NCBI GenBank assembly: GCA_016699575.1 | Contig: CP064979.1 | Coordinates: forward strand, 1,364,001-1,428,000 | Length of the DNA: 64,000 bases | Direction: 5' to 3' | Origin: Flavobacteriales bacterium | GTDB lineage: Bacteria; Bacteroidota; Bacteroidia; Flavobacteriales_F; PHOS-HE28 | Part shown: positions 33,801 to 41,592 of the stretch, piece after piece | How positions within the stretch are numbered: position 1 is the stretch's first letter | Layout of the letters: every line of letters begins with the position of its first letter | Translations under genes and position numbers: made by a program | The notes under the pieces: generated by a model | What the model was told of the DNA's origin: nothing | Databases searched by the model: none | Seen by the model: only the letters and a program-made list of their open reading frames with translations

Positions 33801-36800
33801 CACTGCGGTCATCGACGACCCGAACGATCCGAACACGCAGATCAGCGGTCTCTCGGTGGGTACCGTGGTGTTGGAGTGGACCGTGGACAACGGCCCTTGC
33901 ACAGCGTCTCCCACTACCGACCAAGTGACCATCGAGATCTTCGATGCGGCGAACCCGGCCGCGGATGCTGGTCCTGACCAGGACATCTGCACGCCGACCA
34001 ACAGCGTGACGATGGCGGCGAGCGCGGTGACGGCTCCTGCTGTGGGCACATGGGTGCTCATCAGCGGTGCAGGTGGCACGGTTGCCGACGTGAACGATCC
34101 GAACACCGACATCACCAACCTGCCGATCGGTGTGCATGTGTATGAGTGGCAGGTGGACAATGGCTCGTGCTTCGGTGCTAACACGGACGATCAGGTGACC
34201 ATCAGCGTGTTCGCGGGCCACCAAGCAGTTGCGGGCGCCGGTCCCGATCAGGAGATCTGCATTCCCACCTTCCCGAACACGGTGACGCTGGCGGGTACGC
34301 CGGTGATCTTCCCCGGTACGGGCACTTGGACATTGGTGAGCGGCTCGGGCAACATCACCGACCCGAACGATCCGAACACCACCGTGACCGGTCTCACGGT
34401 GGGCACCAGCGTGTTCCAATGGACAGTGACCAATGGGCCCACATGCGCCAACCCGCTCACCACGGACCAGATGAGCGTGTTCGTCTTCGACCAGGGCAAC
34501 CCCGTGGCGAACGCTGGCCCTGACTTCCAGCTGTGCACACCGCTCACGAGCGCACAACTGAGCGGCAGCGCGCTGAACGGACCCGCCACCGGCCAGTGGA
34601 CGGTGCAGTCGGGCACCGGCGTTTTCGCCGACCCCACAGACCCGAACACCACGGTGAGCGGCATCAGCCTCGGGCCCAACGAGTACGTATGGACCGTGAG
34701 CAACGGCCCCTGCGTGAACCCGATCACGAGCGACGTGGTGGTAGTAACCCTCTTCAACGGCAACAGCCAGCAAGCGGCCGCAGGTCCGGACCAGAGCTTC
34801 TGCACGCCCACCAGCAGCACCATCATGAACGCCACACCGGTATTCGCGCCAGCAACCGGCAGCTGGTCCTTGATCAGCGGTGGCGGCAACATCGCCAACA
34901 ACAACCCGAACGCGTCCATCTCGAACCTTCCGGTAGGCATCAACGTGTTCCAATGGACGGTGAACAACGGTGCGTGCGGCAACACGACCGATCTGGTGAG
35001 CATACTCATCTACGATGCCAACAACCCCATAGCCAACGCAGGCGCCGACCAGGAGCTGTGCACACCCACCACACAGACCACGCTCACCGGCAGCAGCCTC
35101 ATTGTGCCGGCCACCGGCCTGTGGACCTTGGTGAGCGGCAGCGGCAACATTGTATCGCCCACTGCGAGCAGCACCCTGGTGAACAGCCTGGGCATCGGCG
35201 ACAACGTATTCGTGTGGACGGTGACCAACGGCCCTTGCGCGAACAGCATCACCACCGACACCGTGGTGGTAAGCGTGTTCGACCACACGGCCGATGAGGC
35301 CGATGCCGGACCAGACCGCACGCTCTGCTCGCCGCTGCCCTTCATCGTGATGCAAGGCAATGCAGCCACCGCGCCGGGCGTGGGCACATGGACCACGGTG
35401 GTGGGAACCGGCATCGCCAACGATCCGAACTCGCCGACCACGATCATTAGCGGTATCAGCGTGGGCGACAACATCTACGTGTGGACCATCGACAACGGTG
35501 CTTGCGGCACCAGCAGCGACAGCACCTTGCTCGTGCTGCACAACGGCAACCTGCCCGTGGCCGATGCCGGCCCCGACCAGGAGCTCTGCTTGCCGACAAC
35601 GAACACCACGCTCGCCGGAAGCCCCGCACCGTATCCCGCGACCGGTCTCTGGAGCTTGATCTCGGGCACAGGCGCCATCAGCAACAACACCATCAGCAAC
35701 CCCACGGTGAGCGGGCTGTCGCTCGGCATCAACCAGTTCGAGTGGGTGGTGTTCAACGCACCCTGCGCCAACGCCATCACGCGCGACACGGTGACCATCA
35801 TCGTCTTCGACCCGAACGAACCCGCTGCTGACGCCGGTGATGACCAAGACCTCTGCACGCCGCTGACCACAACGAACCTCGCGGGTAACACACCGACGTT
35901 CCCGGCCGTGGGCTTCTGGACCACCAGCAGCGGAGCCACCATCGCCGACCCGGCCAACCCGAACACGCAAGTGAGCGGCCTCGCGATCGGTGAGAACATA
36001 TTCACCTGGACCATCGACAACGGCAGCTGCAATGGCGGCGTGCCCACCACCGACCAGGTGAGCATCTTCGTCTTCGACGAGAACAATCCGATCGCCGCAG
36101 CCGGCCCCGACCAAGAGCTGTGCCTGCCGACCACGAGCGCACAGCTGAGCGCGAGCAGCTACACCTTCCCCGCCACGGGCCAATGGACGATCCAACAAGG
36201 CCAGGGCATCTTCAGCGACGATACCGACCCGAACGCCACGGTGACCGGTCTCGCTGTGGGTGAGAACATCTTCGTGTGGACGGTGAACAACGGTCCTTGC
36301 GCCAACCCGATCACCACCGATGCTGTGAGCATCTTCCTGTTCGACGATCAGCAAGCCGACGCCAGCGCAGGACCTGACCAGAACCTCTGCACGCCGAACA
36401 TCAACGCCACCATGGCAGGCAATGCGATCACGGCCCCTGCCATCGGCACATGGACCTTGGTGAGTGGCGCGGGAACCATCACCGATGCGAACGATCCCAC
36501 CACGGTGATCAGCAACCTGGGCATCGGCGAGAACGTGTTCGCGTGGACGATCGACAATGGCCCGTGCGCCAACGGCATCACCAGCGACACGGTGCACATT
36601 TTCCTCTATGACGAAACGAACGCCAACGCCGATGCGGGCCCCGACCAGGAGATCTGCACCCCGCAAAGCAGCGTAACGCTTGCCGGTAGCCCCGTGACAT
36701 TCCCGGCGGTCGGTACGTGGACGGTCGTGAGCGGCACCGCGTTCCTTGCTGATGTGAACGATCCGCTGACGATCTGCACCGGCCTTGGCGTGGGTGAAGT

Positions 36801-39800
36801 GATCTTGGAGTGGACGGTGAACAACGGCCCATGCGGGGTGCCCACAACCGATCAAGTGAGCATCTTCATCTTCGACGAGTTCAGTGCGAGCGCCGATGCG
36901 GGCCCCGACCAAGAGCTGTGCACGCCGACGAGCACAACAACCTTGCAAGGAAGCGTGCCCACCTTCCCAAGCACGGGCACTTGGACGCTCATCGGCGGCA
37001 GCGGCATCCCGGTTGACCCGAGCGATCCGAACACCGTGGTGAACGGCCTCGCCGTGGGCGAGAACATCTTCGAGTGGACCGTGGACAATGGCCCGTGCGC
37101 CAACGGCACCACCACCGACCAGGTGAGCATCTTCGTGTTCGACGAGAACAACCCAGTGGCGGACGCTGGTCCTGACCAGGATCTCTGCACTCCGAACAAC
37201 TTCACCACGCTGGCCGGCAGCAATGTGATCTTCCCGGCAATGGGCACGTGGACGTTGATCGGCGGCACCGCGACCATCACCAACGCCAACGATCCCGGCA
37301 CCACCATCACGGCCATCGGTGTGGGCACCGCAACGCTGGTCTGGACAGTGAACAACGGCCCGTGCGCAAGCGGCATCACCACCGACACGGTGAACATCAC
37401 CCTCTACGACGGCGGCATGCCGGATGCCGATGCGGGCCCTGACCAGCAAGTATGCGACGATGCGCCGCAGGCCACCATGGCCGGCAGCGCGGTGATCGCG
37501 CCCGGCACCGGAGTTTGGACGCTGGCCAGCGGTGGCGGCACCATTGTGGACGCGACCGATCCGAACACGCTGATCACCGGCATGCCGGTGGGCGAGAACA
37601 TCTTCGTGTGGAGCGTGTCCAACGGCCCGTGCGCGCAACCGACGAGTGACGCGGTGAGCATCTTCGTCTTCGACGACGGCAACCTCGATGCCAACGCAGG
37701 ACCTGACCAACAGGTGTGCACGCCGATCACGAGCGCCAACCTTAGCGGCAGCGCGGTGACCTTCCCTGCGACAGGCTTGTGGGTCCTGATCAATGGCACG
37801 GGCATCTTCACGGACCCGAACGATCCGAACACCACCGTCACCAACCTGGGGATCGGCAACAACGAGTTCCAGTGGGTGGTGAACAACGGCCCCTGCGCCA
37901 ATGGCCTCACCACGGACAACGTCATCATCCAGCTCTTCGACCTGAACCAGCCGCCGGCTGCTGCCGGTCCTGACCAGGAGCTGTGCACGCCGAACACCAC
38001 CGCCACCATGGCCGGCAATACGCCTGCTGGCGTGGCCGCGGGCACCTGGACCGCCGTGGGCGCGGGATCCTTCACCGACGTGAACGACCCGACGACCGAC
38101 GTAAGCGGGCTGATCGTTGGCGAGAACGTGCTGGTGTGGACGATCGACAACGGCATCTGCGGCATCAGCTCGGACAGCATCAGCGTGTTCGTGTTCGACG
38201 AGTTCAACCCTGCTGCGAACGCCGGTCCAGATGTGGAGCAGTGCACGCCGAACGATAGCATCGTGATGGCGGGCAACACGCCCACCTTCCCTGCCATCGG
38301 CACATGGTCGCTGATCCAAGGTGCGGGCCTCTTCGCCGATGTGAACGACCCGAACACGCTGGTGGTGGGCATGGCCGAGGGCTACAACACCTTCGTGTGG
38401 ACAGTGGACAATGGACCATGCCCGAACGGCATCACCACCGATACCATGACGGTGATCCTGTTCCCGGACAGCACACCTGCGCCGGTGACCGGACCCGATG
38501 TGGAGATCTGCCTGCCGCAGAACACCGCCAACATCACGGCCACCGTTCCGCCACTCCCGTTCACCGGGTTCTGGACCATCGTGAGCGGCAGCGGCACCAT
38601 CACCGACAGCCTCGCGGCCAACACCACGGTCACCGGTCTCACGCTCGGCGTAACCACGTTGCTGTGGACCATCGACAATGGCCCCTGCCCGGACAACATC
38701 TTCAACAGCGACACACTGTTGATCTCGGTGTTCGATCCGAGCGCACCGCCCGCGGATGCCGGTCCTGACCAGGAACTCTGCACACCGACCGACTCCACGG
38801 TTATGCAAGGCAACAGCGCGGTCTTCCCTGGCTACGGCACATGGTCGCTCGTGGGCGGCACCGGTGTCATCGCTGACGTGAACGACCCGAACAGCACGGT
38901 GACCGGTCTCAGCGTGGGCCAGAACATCTTCGTGTGGGAGATCTACAACGGCAACTGCGGCCTTGGTCCGAACATCACCCGCGACACGGTGAGCGTGTTC
39001 GTGTTCGATGACGCGGCACAGGATGCGACGGCAGGACCTGACCAGGAGTTCTGCACACCTACGAGCACGAGCAACCTCAGCGCCAATAGCGCCGTGTTCC
39101 CGGGCTTCGGCTCATGGACCACGACAAGCGCAACGGCTCAGATCGGTGCGGTGGCCGACCCGAACAGCCCTGTGAGCAACCTCACCGTGGGCACGCACAC
39201 GTTCATCTGGACCATCGACAACGGCCCCTGCCCGAACGGCCTGACGAGCGACACGCTGGTGATAGAGATCTACGATGGTGACGCGGACGCAGCCGATGCC
39301 GGTCCCGACCAGGAGATCTGCATCCCGACGTTCCCGAACCAAGTGATCATGGCCGCCAACGTGCCTGTAGCACCGGCCACCGGCTTCTGGACACTGATCA
39401 GCGGCACCGGTGTGTTCACCAACCCGGGCAGCCCCAACACGGAAGTCACGGGCATGAGCATCGGTACCAACGTGTTCGAGTGGAGCATTGCCAACGGCCC
39501 CTGCGGCACCACAACCAGCCAAGTGACGGTGACGGTGTTCGATGCAGCGCAGCCCGATGCAGCAGCTGGTCCTGACCAAGAGATCTGCACACCGACGAGC
39601 AGCGTGACGATGGCCGGCAACACCGCGACGTTCCCGGCCACCAGTGCATGGACGATCATCAGTGGATCGGGCAACATCACCTCACCCACGTCGCCCACCA
39701 CCACGGTCACCGGTCTGCAGCCGGGTGTTACCACACTTGTGTGGACCATCGACAACGGCCCATGCGCGAACGGCATCACCACGGACACCATGACCGTGAC

Positions 39801-40620
39801 CGTGTTCGACAACACGCTGACGCAGGCCGATGCGGGCGACGACCAGGACTTCTGCTCGCCCGTGACCTCCGTAACGCTCGATGCCAACCAGCCGCCTCTG
39901 CCTGCAACGGGCCAGTGGACGGTGGTGAGCGGCAGCGGCACCTTCACCGATGCATCGTCCGCGAGCACCGATGTGACCGGTCTCGACCTGGGCGCGAACG
40001 TGTTCGAATGGACGGTGAGCAACGGCCCCTGCGGCACCACCACCGACCAGGTGACCATCACCATCTACGACAGCAACATCGACCCGGCCGACGCCGGTGA
40101 GAGCTTCACGCAATGCCAGCACCAAAGCACCAGCATCAACCTGAACGCCGTGCCTGCGACCAGCACCGGCACCGGTGTGTGGACGTTGGTGAGCGGCACC
40201 GGCACCATCGTGGATGCCAGCGATCCGACCACGCTCGTAACAGACCTGCAGCAGGGCACCAACGTGTTCGCATGGACCATCAGCAATGGCCCCTGCCCTG
40301 CCAGCACCGATACCATGATCGTGGAACAGGAAGACTGCCTCACGCTCATCATCCCCGATGCGTTCAGCCCGAACCGCGATGGCGTTAACGACACCTATGT
40401 GATCGATGGCCTGCAGTTCTACCCGAACAACAGCATCAAGGTGTTCAACCGCTGGGGCAACATCGTGCTGGAGCGCAGCCCCTACAACAACGACTGGGAC
40501 GGCCGCAGCGAAAACAGCATGAACTGGGGCGAGGAGCTGCCGGAGAGCACCTACTACATGATCCTCGACCTGGGCAACGGCGACGAGCCCTACACCGGTT
40601 ACATCTACCTGAAACGCTGA
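30898..40620 (+). CDS. giant repeat adhesin with T9SS type B (gliding-motility C-terminal) domain
   Basis: 3240 residues. A signal peptide (residues 1-40, ending QRAQA) leads to a conserved head domain (THAMGGELTYECIGNDLYLV, then FYRDC) that I recall from many Bacteroidota giant adhesins. Residues 408 to about 3144 are 31 tandem PKD/Ig-like repeats of 86-90 residues, each of the form NAGPDQEICTPT...GxWTLxSG...VFxWTVxNGPC...VxIFVFD. Every repeat has one Cys after the GPDQ motif and one in NGPC, so one disulfide per repeat is likely. The C-terminus (PDAFSPNRDGVNDTY, VFNRWGNIV, GYIYLKR) is a type B sorting domain. PorP/SprF and PorE-like genes follow at once, as for SprB-like adhesins. Expected role: surface adhesion or gliding. 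Confidence 0.92.
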   Translation: MTGQLRLRLASFVQRFAASAALLLLMAAVLAPQRAQATHAMGGELTYECIGNDLYLVTLNFYRDCNGVAAPTNGNNGLDFRIRSQACNANFTQNFTFSSVQIITPICSFETDRCTSTSGQYGVERYTYTSTVNLSAFANCNDWIISWDLCCRNNAITSLNQPGGQELYLEAQLNNTVNPCNTSPEFLTMPTPFYCVNQPLSYNPGAVDADGDSLAFQLVNAKGVNGGNLAYNPGYTFTQPIRNGGGAGAVVLDPQTGTLTCIPNQLQVSVVTYRVNEYRNGVLIGSITRDIQFVIRSCTGQPPTASGVNGGGNYSVEVCAGTPVSFTITSNDPDGDNTFLTWNNGIPGATFTATGAPFQTGTFNWTPTNANIGQNFFTVTVQDNGCPLVGTNDYGFTVIVTPPNTPVDAGPDQNVCATSATLAATLPYSQAPHNWSVISGTGTFANAGDPNTVVSGLSIGANVFQWNVNYQTCGTATDQVTITRYDNTQPAANAGPDQQLCLPTNSTTLAANAAIAPAVGTWTVIQGTGTFANANSPTSGVSNLGIGTNRFRWTINNGPCGNPQDDVIITVFDNTQPIANAGPDIQLCTPTSTATMQGSAVTFPATGLWTLSGGVGGTITTATSPSTTITGLPVGVHTYTWTVSNGPCGAPTTDQVTITVFDANSPNANAGADQQICATTTSLTGSVPTAPASGVWSVVQGGGAITNATSPITGVTGLTVGTNIFQWTVNNGPCANGVTSDQVTVVVFDPNSPVANAGPDQEICNQITTATMAASVPTAPATGTWSVQNGGGTITNPNSPTTTITNLPVGENIFVWTVTNGPCPGSTTTDEVTVWVYDENAPVANAGPDQEICTPTNSVSVSGNAPIFPQTGQWTLVSGSGTITNANSPATTITGLPVGVHVFAWTLDNGVCSNPVTVDEITITVYDLSTPIANAGPDQEICTPASTTTLQGSALIFPATGQWTLISGTAVIDDPNDPNTQISGLSVGTVVLEWTVDNGPCTASPTTDQVTIEIFDAANPAADAGPDQDICTPTNSVTMAASAVTAPAVGTWVLISGAGGTVADVNDPNTDITNLPIGVHVYEWQVDNGSCFGANTDDQVTISVFAGHQAVAGAGPDQEICIPTFPNTVTLAGTPVIFPGTGTWTLVSGSGNITDPNDPNTTVTGLTVGTSVFQWTVTNGPTCANPLTTDQMSVFVFDQGNPVANAGPDFQLCTPLTSAQLSGSALNGPATGQWTVQSGTGVFADPTDPNTTVSGISLGPNEYVWTVSNGPCVNPITSDVVVVTLFNGNSQQAAAGPDQSFCTPTSSTIMNATPVFAPATGSWSLISGGGNIANNNPNASISNLPVGINVFQWTVNNGACGNTTDLVSILIYDANNPIANAGADQELCTPTTQTTLTGSSLIVPATGLWTLVSGSGNIVSPTASSTLVNSLGIGDNVFVWTVTNGPCANSITTDTVVVSVFDHTADEADAGPDRTLCSPLPFIVMQGNAATAPGVGTWTTVVGTGIANDPNSPTTIISGISVGDNIYVWTIDNGACGTSSDSTLLVLHNGNLPVADAGPDQELCLPTTNTTLAGSPAPYPATGLWSLISGTGAISNNTISNPTVSGLSLGINQFEWVVFNAPCANAITRDTVTIIVFDPNEPAADAGDDQDLCTPLTTTNLAGNTPTFPAVGFWTTSSGATIADPANPNTQVSGLAIGENIFTWTIDNGSCNGGVPTTDQVSIFVFDENNPIAAAGPDQELCLPTTSAQLSASSYTFPATGQWTIQQGQGIFSDDTDPNATVTGLAVGENIFVWTVNNGPCANPITTDAVSIFLFDDQQADASAGPDQNLCTPNINATMAGNAITAPAIGTWTLVSGAGTITDANDPTTVISNLGIGENVFAWTIDNGPCANGITSDTVHIFLYDETNANADAGPDQEICTPQSSVTLAGSPVTFPAVGTWTVVSGTAFLADVNDPLTICTGLGVGEVILEWTVNNGPCGVPTTDQVSIFIFDEFSASADAGPDQELCTPTSTTTLQGSVPTFPSTGTWTLIGGSGIPVDPSDPNTVVNGLAVGENIFEWTVDNGPCANGTTTDQVSIFVFDENNPVADAGPDQDLCTPNNFTTLAGSNVIFPAMGTWTLIGGTATITNANDPGTTITAIGVGTATLVWTVNNGPCASGITTDTVNITLYDGGMPDADAGPDQQVCDDAPQATMAGSAVIAPGTGVWTLASGGGTIVDATDPNTLITGMPVGENIFVWSVSNGPCAQPTSDAVSIFVFDDGNLDANAGPDQQVCTPITSANLSGSAVTFPATGLWVLINGTGIFTDPNDPNTTVTNLGIGNNEFQWVVNNGPCANGLTTDNVIIQLFDLNQPPAAAGPDQELCTPNTTATMAGNTPAGVAAGTWTAVGAGSFTDVNDPTTDVSGLIVGENVLVWTIDNGICGISSDSISVFVFDEFNPAANAGPDVEQCTPNDSIVMAGNTPTFPAIGTWSLIQGAGLFADVNDPNTLVVGMAEGYNTFVWTVDNGPCPNGITTDTMTVILFPDSTPAPVTGPDVEICLPQNTANITATVPPLPFTGFWTIVSGSGTITDSLAANTTVTGLTLGVTTLLWTIDNGPCPDNIFNSDTLLISVFDPSAPPADAGPDQELCTPTDSTVMQGNSAVFPGYGTWSLVGGTGVIADVNDPNSTVTGLSVGQNIFVWEIYNGNCGLGPNITRDTVSVFVFDDAAQDATAGPDQEFCTPTSTSNLSANSAVFPGFGSWTTTSATAQIGAVADPNSPVSNLTVGTHTFIWTIDNGPCPNGLTSDTLVIEIYDGDADAADAGPDQEICIPTFPNQVIMAANVPVAPATGFWTLISGTGVFTNPGSPNTEVTGMSIGTNVFEWSIANGPCGTTTSQVTVTVFDAAQPDAAAGPDQEICTPTSSVTMAGNTATFPATSAWTIISGSGNITSPTSPTTTVTGLQPGVTTLVWTIDNGPCANGITTDTMTVTVFDNTLTQADAGDDQDFCSPVTSVTLDANQPPLPATGQWTVVSGSGTFTDASSASTDVTGLDLGANVFEWTVSNGPCGTTTDQVTITIYDSNIDPADAGESFTQCQHQSTSINLNAVPATSTGTGVWTLVSGTGTIVDASDPTTLVTDLQQGTNVFAWTISNGPCPASTDTMIVEQEDCLTLIIPDAFSPNRDGVNDTYVIDGLQFYPNNSIKVFNRWGNIVLERSPYNNDWDGRSENSMNWGEELPESTYYMILDLGNGDEPYTGYIYLKR
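32119..40329 (+). repeat. 31 tandem coding repeats of about 260 bp
   Basis: Counted by the (A/V)(G)(P/D/E)xx...C start of each unit. Units are clearly related but diverged. Units 9 and 28 share an extra TFPN after the first Cys. Unit 18 has one additional Cys. Confidence 0.9.
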
Positions 40621-40662
40621 GCGGAACGCTGACCGTCCACTGAAGACAAACGACCAACAACG

Positions 40663-41589
40663 ATGAGAGCTATGCGTTGGCAACAATTCGTGATCGCGCT
40701 CTGCTTCGGTGCCCCGGCGCTGGCCCAGCAGGATCCGCAGTACACGCAGTACATGTTCAACATGCTGGCGCTGAACCCCGCCTATGCGGGCAGTGCGGAC
40801 CGGCTGCAGATCAAAGCCCTCAGCCGCCACCAATGGGTGGGCTTCGAAGGCGCGCCCACCACGCAGACGCTCACCGCTCACGCACCGGTATGGCACGAGA
40901 GCCTGTGCATCGGAGGAACGATCCTGCGCGATGAGCACGGTCCGGTGACCCAGTACGGTTTCAACGTCGACGTGGCCTACCGCATCTTCTTCAGCAAAAC
41001 GAAACTGGCCTTCGGCATCAAGGGCGGCTTGAACCTGTTCCAAGGGCGCTTCGCGGAGCTGAGCCCGTTGCAGAGCAACGACCAGGTGTTCCAAGCGAAC
41101 GTGACGAGCAAGACCGATCCGCAGTTCGGTTTCGGTGTGATGTACTACGGCGATCGCGGTTACATCGGCCTGAGCACGCCGAAATTCCTGCGCACCGAGT
41201 TCTACGAAACGGACAGTCTGGCCTTCGTGAGCGAGACCGGTCAGCGGCCCCACTGGTTCCTCAGCGCAGGCTACGTGTTCGACCTGAGCACCTACACCAA
41301 GCTGAAGCCCACCATGCTGCTGAAGGCCGTGAACGGTGCGCCGATGAGCTTCGACGTGAGCCTCAACTTCCTGTTCTATGAGAAGTTCTGGCTGGGCGCC
41401 ATGTACCGCCACCAGGATGCCGTGGGCGCCATGGCGCAGTACCTCATCAGCGATCGTTTCTCCGTGGGCTACGCCTACGACTTCCCGCTGAGCAGCATGC
41501 GCGACTACAGCGGCGGCAGCCACGAGATCATGCTCGGTCTTGAGCTCGGCAAGAAGATCTCCGGCATCCGTTCACCGCGCTACTTCTGA
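40663..41589 (+). CDS. PorP/SprF family type IX secretion outer-membrane protein
   Basis: 308 residues; signal peptide MRAMRWQQFVIALCFGAPALAQQ. The family start DPQYTQYMFNMLALNPAYAG is clear, followed by beta-strand repeats of an outer-membrane barrel. In Flavobacterium johnsoniae SprF is needed for secretion of SprB, and PorP/SprF proteins are linked to type B sorting-domain cargo. The gene follows the giant type B adhesin by 42 nt and precedes an OmpA protein by 3 nt, so it probably serves that adhesin. Confidence 0.93.
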   Translation: MRAMRWQQFVIALCFGAPALAQQDPQYTQYMFNMLALNPAYAGSADRLQIKALSRHQWVGFEGAPTTQTLTAHAPVWHESLCIGGTILRDEHGPVTQYGFNVDVAYRIFFSKTKLAFGIKGGLNLFQGRFAELSPLQSNDQVFQANVTSKTDPQFGFGVMYYGDRGYIGLSTPKFLRTEFYETDSLAFVSETGQRPHWFLSAGYVFDLSTYTKLKPTMLLKAVNGAPMSFDVSLNFLFYEKFWLGAMYRHQDAVGAMAQYLISDRFSVGYAYDFPLSSMRDYSGGSHEIMLGLELGKKISGIRSPRYF

Positions 41590-41592
41590 TCC

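Noticed and set aside
33559..38808. 1749-codon open frame on the minus strand
   Set aside because: It is antisense to the adhesin repeats. The repetitive codon pattern of the plus-strand gene keeps this frame open, and its translation shows only Val/His/Arg/Ala-rich periodic sequence.
32119..40329. possible CRISPR or satellite array
   Set aside because: Units are about 260 bp, diverged, in frame and encode protein domains; there are no short identical repeats with unique spacers.
39682..41523. 613-codon minus-strand open frame
   Set aside because: Antisense to the end of the adhesin and to PorP/SprF, both of which have clear family signatures. Its own translation is low-complexity.
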